Below are positions 27,553-35,228 of a stretch of 64,000 nt of DNA, piece by piece. Made by a program: the position numbers and the translations under genes. The stretch comes from Bacteroidota bacterium (GTDB lineage Bacteria; Bacteroidota; Bacteroidia; Chitinophagales; Chitinophagaceae), in the NCBI GenBank assembly GCA_023424015.1, contig JAFAEM010000001.1:1-64000 (forward strand), written 5' to 3'. The first letter of the stretch is position 1. Each line of letters begins with the position of its first letter. The notes below the pieces were generated by a model. That model made no database searches and was not told where the DNA came from. It saw nothing but the letters and a program-made list of their open reading frames with translations.

Positions 27553-28545
27553 TTAATTCAGCAATCCCTTACCCACCAGGTATTCAGCTATCTGCACTGC
27601 ATTAGTTGCGGCTCCTTTTCTAAGGTTATCGCTAACAATCCACATATTTAAGGTGTTGGGCTGTGTTTCATCCCTTCGTAAACGGCCCACAAATACCTCA
27701 TCTTTTTCATGCGCATCCTTTGGCATCGGGTATAATGCATTGGCCGGGTCATCAACAACTACCACTCCCGGTGCACCTGACAACAAAGTTTTAACCTCCG
27801 GAAGGTCAAACTCATTTGCAAATTCAATATTCACGCTTTCACTATGTCCTCCCATCACTGGTATACGCACCGTGGTGGCCGTAACGCGGATTGAGTCGTC
27901 GCGCATGATCTTTTTTGTTTCATTGACCATTTTCATTTCCTCCTTGGTATACCCATTGTCAACAAAAACGTCAATTTGCGGTATCACGTTCAGGTCAATC
28001 GGGTATTTATAAGCTTTCTCACCTTCAACGCCGTTGCGTTCATCCATCAGCTGGTTAACCGCTTTTACACCTGTGCCGGTTACACTTTGATAGGTGCTCA
28101 CCACAATTCGTTTGATACCATATTTTTTATGCAGTGGATTTAACGCCACCACCATTTGAATAGTTGAACAATTCGGGTTAGCAATGATCTTGTCCTCACC
28201 CGTAAGCGCATCGGCATTGATCTCCGGTACCACCAGTTTTTTTGTTGCATCCATACGCCAGGCAGATGAGTTATCGATAACCGTGATACCAGCTTCTGCA
28301 AACTTTGGCGCCCATTCGAGCGAAGTACCCCCGCCAGCTGAAAATAATGCAACGGCCGGTTTGCCTGCGATAGCATCCGCCATGCTAACCACCTTGTACT
28401 TTTTCCCCCTGAATTCAATTTCCTTTCCTACTGATCTTTCAGATGCAACAGGCAACAATTCTGTAACGGGAAAATTTCTCTCCGCCAGTACCTGTAGCAT
28501 TTTGGTGCCTACCAATCCTGTAGCGCCTACTACTGCAACTTTCAT
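27553..28545 (-). CDS. asd: Aspartate-semialdehyde dehydrogenase
   Basis: Reduces aspartyl phosphate to aspartate semialdehyde with NADPH, the branch point to lysine/diaminopimelate, threonine and methionine. 330 residues, normal length. N-terminal Rossmann motif VGATGLVG, catalytic Cys 126 in NPNCSTIQ, substrate-binding SVTGTGVKAV segment, and the catalytic His in MGGHSESVN at about 235. The start is well fixed by an unusually strong Shine-Dalgarno AGGAGG (28556-28551). Upstream lies a complete attenuator (promoter 28755-28786, leader peptide 28703-28747, terminator 28629-28659), so synthesis is probably tuned to aminoacyl-tRNA supply. The gene stands alone on this strand. Confidence 0.97.
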   Translation of the reverse strand: MKVAVVGATGLVGTKMLQVLAERNFPVTELLPVASERSVGKEIEFRGKKYKVVSMADAIAGKPAVALFSAGGGTSLEWAPKFAEAGITVIDNSSAWRMDATKKLVVPEINADALTGEDKIIANPNCSTIQMVVALNPLHKKYGIKRIVVSTYQSVTGTGVKAVNQLMDERNGVEGEKAYKYPIDLNVIPQIDVFVDNGYTKEEMKMVNETKKIMRDDSIRVTATTVRIPVMGGHSESVNIEFANEFDLPEVKTLLSGAPGVVVVDDPANALYPMPKDAHEKDEVFVGRLRRDETQPNTLNMWIVSDNLRKGAATNAVQIAEYLVGKGLLN

Positions 28546-28550
28546 AATTA

Positions 28551-28556
28551 CCTCCT
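28551..28556 (-). promoter_or_regulatory. Strong Shine-Dalgarno of asd
   Basis: AGGAGG on the minus strand, 5 nt before the asd ATG. Most genes in this window lack such a site. A potential 8-bp hairpin (28559-28566 with 28571-28578, one G-U pair) abuts it. Confidence 0.7.
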
Positions 28557-28628
28557 GACCTCCCGCCTGCGCGGAAGGAATTTAATTGTTTAAAAAATAA
28601 GTTCTATTGAAACCGATGTCTTGTATAC

Positions 28629-28659
28629 AAAAAAACAGGCCTTCCTGACGGAAGGCCTG
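28629..28659 (-). terminator. Leader terminator (attenuator) upstream of asd
   Basis: A perfect 10-bp GC-rich stem (28636-28645 with 28650-28659, 4-nt loop) followed on the minus strand by seven T. It lies 90 nt upstream of asd, on the asd strand, and no upstream gene on that strand needs termination, so it must act on the asd leader transcript. Confidence 0.85.
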
Positions 28660-28696
28660 CTAAACTTTTATATGGTTACATACATTACGCCGCAAA

Positions 28697-28707
28697 CCTT
28701 CCTCAGG
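28697..28707 (-). promoter_or_regulatory. Antiterminator segment of the asd attenuator
   Basis: CCTGAGGAAGG on the minus strand (28707-28697) is complementary to CCTTCCGTCAGG at 28655-28644, the distal left arm, loop and start of the right arm of the terminator, apart from one bulged G. It also contains the stop codon of the leader peptide, so a ribosome finishing that peptide would mask it. Confidence 0.7.
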
Positions 28708-28747
28708 AAAATGTCTTCGTACGTTTTGTATGTTTCATTGATTTCAT
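28703..28747 (-). CDS. Putative leader peptide of the asd attenuator
   Basis: A 14-codon frame, MKSMKHTKRTKTFS then TGA. Nine of 14 residues (4 Lys, 3 Thr, 2 Met) are products of the aspartate pathway that Asd serves. Its stop codon lies inside the antiterminator segment. The first ATG is only about 8 nt from the -7 element, so translation may start there without a Shine-Dalgarno, or at the second ATG (28738). Under Lys or Thr shortage a stalled ribosome would leave the antiterminator free and allow read-through into asd. Inferred from arrangement; not recognised as a named family. Confidence 0.65.
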   Translation of the reverse strand: MKSMKHTKRTKTFS

Positions 28748-28754
28748 TGCTTCA

Positions 28755-28786
28755 CAAAAATAGGCTACAGGCGCATTCAGTCCAAA
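28755..28786 (-). promoter_or_regulatory. Promoter of the asd leader (TTTG-N20-TATTTTTG)
   Basis: On the minus strand TTTG (28786-28783), 20 nt, then TATTTTTG (28762-28755): an exact match to the Bacteroidota promoter consensus. Transcription would start about 5 nt further, just before the leader ATG. Confidence 0.75.
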
Positions 28787-28904
28787 TATTCAAATCAAAA
28801 TGCAGTTAAATCCTCCCAAGCAATTTTAAAGCCGGAGAAAAATACTTCAATTAACCGGTGATTTTCCCCTTATACGTTAAGACGGAGCCTGTAAATTGGT
28901 CCTC

Positions 28905-30611
28905 ATGAAAACCGTGTGGCTTATTTCCTTCATCATACTTACGAATGTTCTGTCGGCGCAAAACCGGTACGATGTCATCATTACGGAAATTATGAGTGAT
29001 CCTTCACCCCAGGTAGGACTGCCCAATAATGAATGGATCGAACTAAAAAACTTTTCAAACTCACCCATAAACTTATTGGGTTGGCGCATTGCTGATGCAT
29101 CCGGTCAAAGTGGCCCTATGCCCGAGTTTATCCTCGAGGTAAACAATTACGTGATCATTTGTGCCGCCAGTGCACGGGATGCTATGGCTTCATTCGGGAC
29201 CGCCATTTCCGTCACGAGCTTTCCATCGCTCGATAATGATGGAGAGATATTAATGTTAAAAGAGCCAAATGGCTCGGTCATTCATGCCGTTGAATATTCT
29301 CATTCCTGGTTTCAAAATGAATTGAAGAAAGATGGCGGCTGGTCACTTGAGATGATCAATATAAGTACACCCTGCCTGGGAAGCACAAACTGGAAGGCTA
29401 GTACTGACCTGAGGGGCGGCACACCCGGCATGGTGAATTCAGTGAACGCGATCATTGATGACAACCAGGGACCGGAACTGAAGTATGCATATTTGGGTAA
29501 TGACTCAGATATAATCCTGGTATTTACTGAACCTCTTGACAGCATGGCTGCAGCGAAAGCGATTAACTATACCATCGACGGTGGTATCAGTATCACATCT
29601 GCAGAAACCATACCCCCTTTGTTTGACCGCGTGCAGCTGAAAACAGATAAACCACTTTCGAGCGGTACTATTTATAATATAGCTGCCAATACCATCAGTG
29701 ATTGTAAAGGGAACATGATCGGATCAACCAATAAAACCAGGGTTGGTCTTCCCGTCCAGTCGCTGGCGGGCGATGTAATCATTAACGAAATCCTGTTTAA
29801 CCCGCGGCCCAATGCCAACGACTATGTTGAACTCTTCAATAGAAGTGATAAGATACTGGACATATCGGGCCTGTATCTTGCTAACAGGAACAGCAGCCAT
29901 GCAATCAATGCGATCACCCAAATCAGTCCCACATCGATCTACCTTTTTCCCCGCGACTATATAGTGATAACCACCGATGCTGAAAACCTGGCGCTTCAGT
30001 ATTTGGTCTCTAGTCCGGATGCTGTTCTCACCCGCCCATCACTACCATCCTATCCCGACACCGAAGGGTTTGTCCTGGTGCTGAACCAGCAGGGTGAGGT
30101 ACTGGACGAAGTGCACTACCTGGACGACTGGCACTTTAAACTATTAACGGATCCGGAAGGCGTTTCACTGGAAAGATTGGATCCGGACGCGGAAACGCAA
30201 AATGCACATAACTGGCATTCGGCTGCTTCAACTGCGGGTTATGGTACGCCCGGGTACCGCAATTCCCATACATTTCAGGTTCCGGATATACCAGCCAGTT
30301 TTGAAATCAATCCAAGGATATTCTCACCCGACAATGATGGTCTTGATGATATTGCAACGGTACAATATAAGATCAGCGAACCCGGCTATCTTGCCAATAC
30401 TACCATCTTTGATGCGACGGGCAGGCCGGTTAAACAGCTTGTCAGGAATGTCTTACTTGGAATAAGTGGATATTGGAACTGGGATGGGCTGGATGATAAC
30501 GGGCGGAAGTTGCCGGTTGGCACTTATATTCTCTACACTGAGATATTTAATCTTGCCGGTAAAAAAAAGCGGTTTAAAAATACAGTGGTGATTGCCCGGA
30601 AACTAAAATAG
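28905..30611 (+). CDS. Secreted lamin-tail-domain protein with FlgD-like C-terminus
   Basis: 568 residues from the ATG at 28905. Signal peptide MKTVWLISFIILTNVLSAQ. Two lamin tail (LTD) domains: about 25-130 (IITEIMSDPSP, NEWIELKNFS, INLLGWRIAD) and about 288-420 (VIINEILFNPRPN, DYVELFNRS, LDISGLYLAN), separated by an Ig-like domain (about 185-280). The C-terminus (about 465-568) resembles FlgD-type Ig or gliding-related domains (IFSPDNDGLDD, TTIFDATGRPVKQL, WDGLDDNGRKLPVGTYILY). Bacterial LTD proteins are exported and their functions are mostly unknown. It is a single gene, convergent with the PfkB kinase gene. Confidence 0.88.
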   Translation: MKTVWLISFIILTNVLSAQNRYDVIITEIMSDPSPQVGLPNNEWIELKNFSNSPINLLGWRIADASGQSGPMPEFILEVNNYVIICAASARDAMASFGTAISVTSFPSLDNDGEILMLKEPNGSVIHAVEYSHSWFQNELKKDGGWSLEMINISTPCLGSTNWKASTDLRGGTPGMVNSVNAIIDDNQGPELKYAYLGNDSDIILVFTEPLDSMAAAKAINYTIDGGISITSAETIPPLFDRVQLKTDKPLSSGTIYNIAANTISDCKGNMIGSTNKTRVGLPVQSLAGDVIINEILFNPRPNANDYVELFNRSDKILDISGLYLANRNSSHAINAITQISPTSIYLFPRDYIVITTDAENLALQYLVSSPDAVLTRPSLPSYPDTEGFVLVLNQQGEVLDEVHYLDDWHFKLLTDPEGVSLERLDPDAETQNAHNWHSAASTAGYGTPGYRNSHTFQVPDIPASFEINPRIFSPDNDGLDDIATVQYKISEPGYLANTTIFDATGRPVKQLVRNVLLGISGYWNWDGLDDNGRKLPVGTYILYTEIFNLAGKKKRFKNTVVIARKLK

Positions 30612-30644
30612 ATATAAAGTCACGGCACCACCGTCACACATTAT

Positions 30645-31568
30645 CTACACCAGCTCAATTTCAAAATTTACCAGGTTTTTGAACAGCTGGATCCTGGCAT
30701 CGATATCATCTTTCGTAATTTCCTTCAACCGGGTGGGCCCGAATTTTTCAACGCAAAAACTGGCCATCGCAGAACCAACAATAATACCCCGTTTCATGTT
30801 ATCGAACGAAATATCGCCTGTCTTTGCAATATGCCCCATAAAGCCGCCAGCAAATGTATCACCGGCCCCGGTGGGATCAAAGACATCTTCGAGTGGCAAT
30901 GCCGGCGCAAAAAACACTTCCTTGTCATGAAACAGCAAAGCTCCATGTTCGCCTTTCTTAACAATAAGATGTTTCGGTCCCATTTGCATAATGGATTTCG
31001 CAGCTTTCACAAGCGAGAACTGGCCGGTTAGTTGCCGCGCCTCCGCATCATTGATGATCAGCATGTCGACATACTTCAGCACAATATTCAATTCAGACAG
31101 GGCGGATTCCATCCAGAAGTTCATAGTGTCCATAGCGATCAGCCGGGGACGCTTTCTCATTTCCTGGATCACATTCAACTGTATCCTGGGAGCAAGATTG
31201 CCCAGCATCAGGAACTCGGCATCCTGGTAACTGTCAGGTATATGGGGATCGAAATCAGCGAGCACATTGAGGTCGGTGATCAGTGTATCACGGCTGTTCA
31301 TGTCCTCATGATACCGGCCCTTCCAAAAAAAAGACTTCTTCCCTGGAACCACTTCCACACCATCGAGGTGTACGCCTCTTTTTCGCAGTTCCTCCATTTC
31401 CTCTGCAGGAAAATCAGAGCCTATAATTGAAATCTGTTGTATGGGCTTTACAAAATAAGACGCAGCATAAGCTACATAAACGGCTGAGCCACCTATGATC
31501 CGTTCTGTTTTACCAAAAGGGGTTTCAATCGCATCAAAGGCCATGGTACCTACCGAGATCAGGGACAT
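30645..31568 (-). CDS. PfkB-family carbohydrate kinase
   Basis: 307-residue ribokinase-type sugar or nucleoside kinase. N-terminal substrate motif IGGSAVYVAYAASYF (about 25-40), lid region, and the C-terminal PfkB signature DPTGAGDTFAGGFMGH (about 230-245), whose Asp in GAGD is the catalytic base. Typical length. No signal peptide, so cytoplasmic. The gene is alone on its strand, divergent from tetR, so the substrate cannot be read from context. Confidence 0.92.
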   Translation of the reverse strand: MSLISVGTMAFDAIETPFGKTERIIGGSAVYVAYAASYFVKPIQQISIIGSDFPAEEMEELRKRGVHLDGVEVVPGKKSFFWKGRYHEDMNSRDTLITDLNVLADFDPHIPDSYQDAEFLMLGNLAPRIQLNVIQEMRKRPRLIAMDTMNFWMESALSELNIVLKYVDMLIINDAEARQLTGQFSLVKAAKSIMQMGPKHLIVKKGEHGALLFHDKEVFFAPALPLEDVFDPTGAGDTFAGGFMGHIAKTGDISFDNMKRGIIVGSAMASFCVEKFGPTRLKEITKDDIDARIQLFKNLVNFEIELV

Positions 31569-31646
31569 GAAAGTTTGTTTTTGTTAGAATACTATTGTTA
31601 CCGCGGGCAATATTACGGCAATTAAGCCAATCCTTAATTCCGGCGT

Positions 31647-31675
31647 TTTGAATTAATAGCAACTACTTATCTTTG
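31647..31675 (+). promoter_or_regulatory. Possible promoter of tetR-paaE
   Basis: TTTG (31647-31650) and TATCTTTG (31668-31675), an exact TAnnTTTG, spaced 17 nt (slightly short). It ends 3 nt before the ATG, so the mRNA would be leaderless or nearly so. Confidence 0.4.
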
Positions 31676-31678
31676 GGT

Positions 31679-32272
31679 ATGGCCAAAATACAGCGTCGCA
31701 AGGCATCCAAAAAGGAACTGATCCTGGAAAAAGCAGCTACCATGTTCCGGCAAAAAGGTTTTGCCGCTACTTCTATGCGTGACCTGGCCGAAACAGTGGG
31801 CATTGAAGCAGCCAGCTTATACAATCACATCCGTTCAAAGAATGAGATACTGGAGGCCATTTGTTTTGACGTGGCCAACCGCTTCAACAATAATATGGCA
31901 TTGATCGAGTCGGGCATCCAGAGTTCCATCGCCAAGATCGAAACCCTGCTTCGGTTTCATATCCGGCAAATGGTTGAGAAATACGAAGAAGTATATGTAA
32001 GTGACCGGGAGTGGAAACATCTCGAAGAACCCTACCTTTCCAATTTTCAAAACCAGCGAAGCAATTACCGTAAAAAATTCGCTGCCATCATAGAAAGCGG
32101 CATACAAAAAAACGAGATCCGTAAGATCGATGCACCTACAGCTGTTCTTATCATGCTCCACGCGGTGAGTGGTATTGAATCATGGCACCGCTCGAAGTCG
32201 AGGATCAACGCCGCTGAACTCGAAGACAATATGGTGATGATCATGATAGACGGCTTAAGAAAACAGGGTTGA
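31679..32272 (+). CDS. TetR/AcrR-family transcriptional regulator
   Basis: 197 residues from the ATG at 31679; a TTG two codons earlier lies inside the -7-like element and is not used here. The N-terminal helix-turn-helix (about 12-58: FAATSMRDLAETVGIEAASLYNHIRSK) is typical of TetR, and the C-terminal ligand domain is helical. Three nucleotides separate its stop from the paaE start, so the two are co-transcribed. It may be a PaaR-like repressor responding to an aryl- or acyl-CoA; this is inference from the partner gene. Confidence 0.9.
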   Translation: MAKIQRRKASKKELILEKAATMFRQKGFAATSMRDLAETVGIEAASLYNHIRSKNEILEAICFDVANRFNNNMALIESGIQSSIAKIETLLRFHIRQMVEKYEEVYVSDREWKHLEEPYLSNFQNQRSNYRKKFAAIIESGIQKNEIRKIDAPTAVLIMLHAVSGIESWHRSKSRINAAELEDNMVMIMIDGLRKQG

Positions 32273-32275
32273 TCC

Positions 32276-33373
32276 ATGTCACTTCACTTTCACTCACTCC
32301 GAATAAAGGCAATCCGAAAAGAAACTGCCGAATGTGTCTCTATAGTTTTTGATGTTCCAGCAGAGCTTGTGGACCGGTTCCGGTTTCGGCAGGGCCAGAG
32401 TCTCACCATGCGAACCCGGATCAATGACCAGGAAGTGAGACGAACTTATTCAATTTGCAGCAGCCCCTTCGATAATGAACTCAGAGTAGCGATCAAGAAA
32501 GTCGATGGTGGCTTATTTTCTCCTTTTGCAAATGACCAATTAAAGGAAGGCGATATACTGGAGGTGATGGAGCCGGTGGGAAAATTCTATACCGAACTCG
32601 ATCCAAAACAAAAAAAGAATTACCTCGCTATTGCTGCCGGTAGCGGCATCACACCCGTCATTTCATTGATAAAAACAACACTAGCCACAGAACCTTTAAG
32701 TCGTTTTACGCTTATTTATGGCAATAGGAGTCGTGTTTCGATCATTTTTTTTGAGGACCTGGAAGCGCTCAAAAACAGGTATCTCGACCGCTTCAACCTG
32801 ATCAATGTACTTAGTCGCGAAAGAACCGAGTCAAATATCAACTTTGGTCGCATCGATATCGAAAAATTATTGGAGCTATCTAAGCTTGTTGATTTTAGCA
32901 GTATGGATGAAGTATTTATCTGCGGCCCGGAAGAAATGATCTTTAGCACAAAGGAATTTCTCGAACAAAAAGGTATTGACAGGAAGAATATCCATTTTGA
33001 ACTGTTCACTACTCCCGGCATGCCGAAAGGGAATGCGGATGGAGAGTTGGGATCAAAAGGCGCACGAGCTGATGGTCTGCTGGCTGAAGAGCGAAGTAAA
33101 GTAACTATCAAGGTGGATGGACGATCCCTGGACTTTGAACTTGGTACTGATGAAGAGGCGATATTGGATGCTGCCTTAAAACGCGGCGCTGATCTTCCAT
33201 ATGCATGTAAAGGGGGCGTATGTTGTACCTGTAAAGCGAGGCTTATCGAAGGGGAAGTAGAGATGGATGTGCATTGGGGCCTTGAAGATGATGAGATTCA
33301 ACAAGGATATATTCTTACCTGCCAGTCGCATCCAAAGACTCCAGTTGTAGTTGTTGATTTTGATGTGAAATGA
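32276..33373 (+). CDS. paaE: PaaE-like ferredoxin-NADP reductase/oxygenase reductase subunit
   Basis: 365 residues with three modules: FAD-binding (about 5-105, RRTYSICSSPF), NAD(P)-binding (about 110-235, IAAGSGITPVISLI and VFICGPEEMI) and a plant-type 2Fe-2S ferredoxin domain at the C-terminus (about 275-365, CKGGVCCTCKA with the fourth Cys in LTCQSHP). This is the order of PaaE/PaaK, the reductase of phenylacetyl-CoA epoxidase. No paaABCD genes follow: the next 385 bp are non-coding and then genes run the other way. It may serve an oxygenase encoded elsewhere, or be a related reductase; the gene symbol is provisional. Confidence 0.82.
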   Translation: MSLHFHSLRIKAIRKETAECVSIVFDVPAELVDRFRFRQGQSLTMRTRINDQEVRRTYSICSSPFDNELRVAIKKVDGGLFSPFANDQLKEGDILEVMEPVGKFYTELDPKQKKNYLAIAAGSGITPVISLIKTTLATEPLSRFTLIYGNRSRVSIIFFEDLEALKNRYLDRFNLINVLSRERTESNINFGRIDIEKLLELSKLVDFSSMDEVFICGPEEMIFSTKEFLEQKGIDRKNIHFELFTTPGMPKGNADGELGSKGARADGLLAEERSKVTIKVDGRSLDFELGTDEEAILDAALKRGADLPYACKGGVCCTCKARLIEGEVEMDVHWGLEDDEIQQGYILTCQSHPKTPVVVVDFDVK

Positions 33374-33758
33374 TAAAACGGAACTCAGTTTTGAAAGCGG
33401 AGAAATTTTTCTATAACCAGGACATAATAAAAACGTTTTATACCGTTTTTTCATCGTGGTTTTGTAATAAATACAATCGAAATTTACTTTGAAATTGAGG
33501 TACCACAAAATCCGATGTCAGTGATAATAACTGTTGGAAGCCAAAGGTAAATGACTTCATCACCAGCGAGCTTCGCTGATAGTGAGGTTGTATACCACCT
33601 TTAAAAAAGGCAGGTGAGTAGGTGGGGGAGGGAGGGCCCGAAGGGGAAGCAATTTCTGAGGTGACTCCCCTTTAAAACCCAGCGCCAAAATCAAAAATTC
33701 TCCCTTTCAAACGCCTAGACACTTGAGATTCTTTCTTCATTTTCCATTTCCATTCGAC
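33374..33758. other. Non-coding stretch between paaE and the GH30 gene, with G-quadruplex motif
   Basis: No convincing gene in 385 bp between convergent genes. It holds a weak hairpin with T-run (33429-33451, 7-bp arms) that could end the paaE transcript. It also has a small inverted repeat (AGCGA-GCT-TCGCT near 33565) and a G-rich tract with four runs of three or more G (33624-33646, loops of 1, 1 and 6 nt) that fits the canonical G-quadruplex pattern. The G-rich part may be a remnant of a dispersed intergenic repeat. Confidence 0.5.
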
Positions 33759-35213
33759 TTACCACACATACGTTCCGGCGCTATTTCCCGGCAACACCGT
33801 TGTTGTCCACTTATCACTGAATTTTATATTAAACGTGATCGGTGACCCACCATCATTCAAAGCGATAAGCACTTTCTTTTTTGCGGGTGTCAGAAACGCT
33901 ACCGTATACAGACTCCCGTGATTTTCACTTGCCACACGCACAGATCCCGCTGGAACAAACTTTGATGCCTGGGCAATAATATAATAAGAAACATTCCTCG
34001 TAGTAGTCGTGCCGATCGTTAGTGCGCCTTTGCACTGCGTACAGCCACCCGGTGTATGCGGGCCAAAACCGGGATCATTCGCGAGGTTCCATTCCAGTGC
34101 TACGCGACTCCAGTTCCGCATCGACCCAATGACTACGTTTTTCAAATGCCATTTAAAATCACCCTCGAACCCACCCGTGGAAGATGTCCATTGTTCCGTG
34201 AAGTATACATGCTTATCCGGGTGACTTGCATGAACGGTCGATAAAGCACTGATGTCGCCAGCATATAAGTGAAAAGCTGAACCATCGACAAAAGCTTTAG
34301 CTGCCGGATCATTAAGAATGGTTAATGGATAATCAGGCCGGTCGCAGTTATGATCATAAACTATAATCTTAGTTGCAATTCCTGACGCCTGGAAAGCTGG
34401 CCCCAAACTGTTTTTTATAAAATCCCTTTGTTGCTCCGCAGTCATCAACAGGCTTGGATTATTACCGGGATGCAAAGGTTCGTTTTGTGGTGTAATAGCG
34501 TCAATAGTTATGCCTTCATCCTTCATTTGCTGGATATACTTCACAAAATACTGGGCATACACATCGTAATACTGTGGTAAAAGACTTCCGCCAACCGAGC
34601 TGCCGTTATCCTTCATCCATACTGGTGGCGTCCAGGGACTGCCTAATATTTTAATACCAGGATTAATCGCAAGAATTTCCTTTAACAAAGGAATTAACCC
34701 GCTGCCACCAGCCCGCTCGGCATCAAGGCTAAAATTGGAAAGCGTGGGATCGGTTTGACCGGCAGGCATATCATTGTACGTATACACCGAAGCGCTAAGG
34801 TCAGAAGCTCCCATACTGACCCGCAGGTAACTTATTCCAATTGAAGTAGGGGAATTGCCGAATAACTCCTGCAGCAGTGCGGCTTTTGTCGTAGAAGGCA
34901 AGCCATTAATGAGCGTAGCACTTCCGCTCGTTAACGTGTATCCAAATCCATCAATAGTCTGAAAACGCTGAGTGGTGTCTACCGTTATATAAGGATTTGA
35001 ATTGGCAGTAGTGCCAAATCCCAATACTACAGATTGCTTTGCAAGCAGGACAGATTGATCGCCCTTTGACAGCCAGAAATCCACTTCATTCACGGCCGGC
35101 GGTGGCGGCGGTGGCGGTGGCGGTGGCGTCTCTGCCTCCGCTTTTTCTTTAGAACACCCTCCCCGAAGATTCAGGATAGCCAGCAGTACTATTATAAAAA
35201 TTTTTAGTTGCAT
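33759..35213 (-). CDS. GH30-family glycoside hydrolase, lipoprotein
   Basis: 484 residues. Signal peptide with lipobox (LRGGCSK, Cys 20), a ten-Pro linker (30-39), then a GH30 (beta/alpha)8 barrel with side beta-structure. Catalytic residues visible by family motif: acid/base Glu 245 in ITPQNEPLHPG and nucleophile Glu 340 in VYFTEQW; ISYLRVSMGASD and GSPWTPPVWMKDN are conserved GH30 segments. Bacteroidota GH30 enzymes include beta-1,6-glucanases and beta-glucosidases; with GH3 and GH144 in the same locus a beta-glucan substrate is likely. Surface or periplasmic-facing lipoprotein. It is the last gene of the large locus, 15 bp after the esterase gene. Confidence 0.92.
   Translation of the reverse strand: MQLKIFIIVLLAILNLRGGCSKEKAEAETPPPPPPPPPPAVNEVDFWLSKGDQSVLLAKQSVVLGFGTTANSNPYITVDTTQRFQTIDGFGYTLTSGSATLINGLPSTTKAALLQELFGNSPTSIGISYLRVSMGASDLSASVYTYNDMPAGQTDPTLSNFSLDAERAGGSGLIPLLKEILAINPGIKILGSPWTPPVWMKDNGSSVGGSLLPQYYDVYAQYFVKYIQQMKDEGITIDAITPQNEPLHPGNNPSLLMTAEQQRDFIKNSLGPAFQASGIATKIIVYDHNCDRPDYPLTILNDPAAKAFVDGSAFHLYAGDISALSTVHASHPDKHVYFTEQWTSSTGGFEGDFKWHLKNVVIGSMRNWSRVALEWNLANDPGFGPHTPGGCTQCKGALTIGTTTTRNVSYYIIAQASKFVPAGSVRVASENHGSLYTVAFLTPAKKKVLIALNDGGSPITFNIKFSDKWTTTVLPGNSAGTYVW
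35098..35127 (-). repeat. Trinucleotide repeat (10 x CCN) encoding the poly-Pro linker of GH30
   Basis: Ten consecutive GGC/GGT triplets on the plus strand (CCN on the coding strand) encode ten Pro after the lipidated N-terminus. Length variation by slippage would only change the linker, not the frame. Confidence 0.85.
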
Positions 35214-35228
35214 AGAGCGGTATTTTAT

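Noticed and set aside
28621..28809. 62-codon plus-strand ORF across the asd leader region
   Set aside because: It is antisense to a well-formed promoter, leader peptide and terminator, which explain the sequence better.
33176..33508. 110-codon minus-strand ORF over the 3' end of paaE
   Set aside because: It overlaps the ferredoxin domain coding region and an A/T-rich tail; no recognisable protein features.
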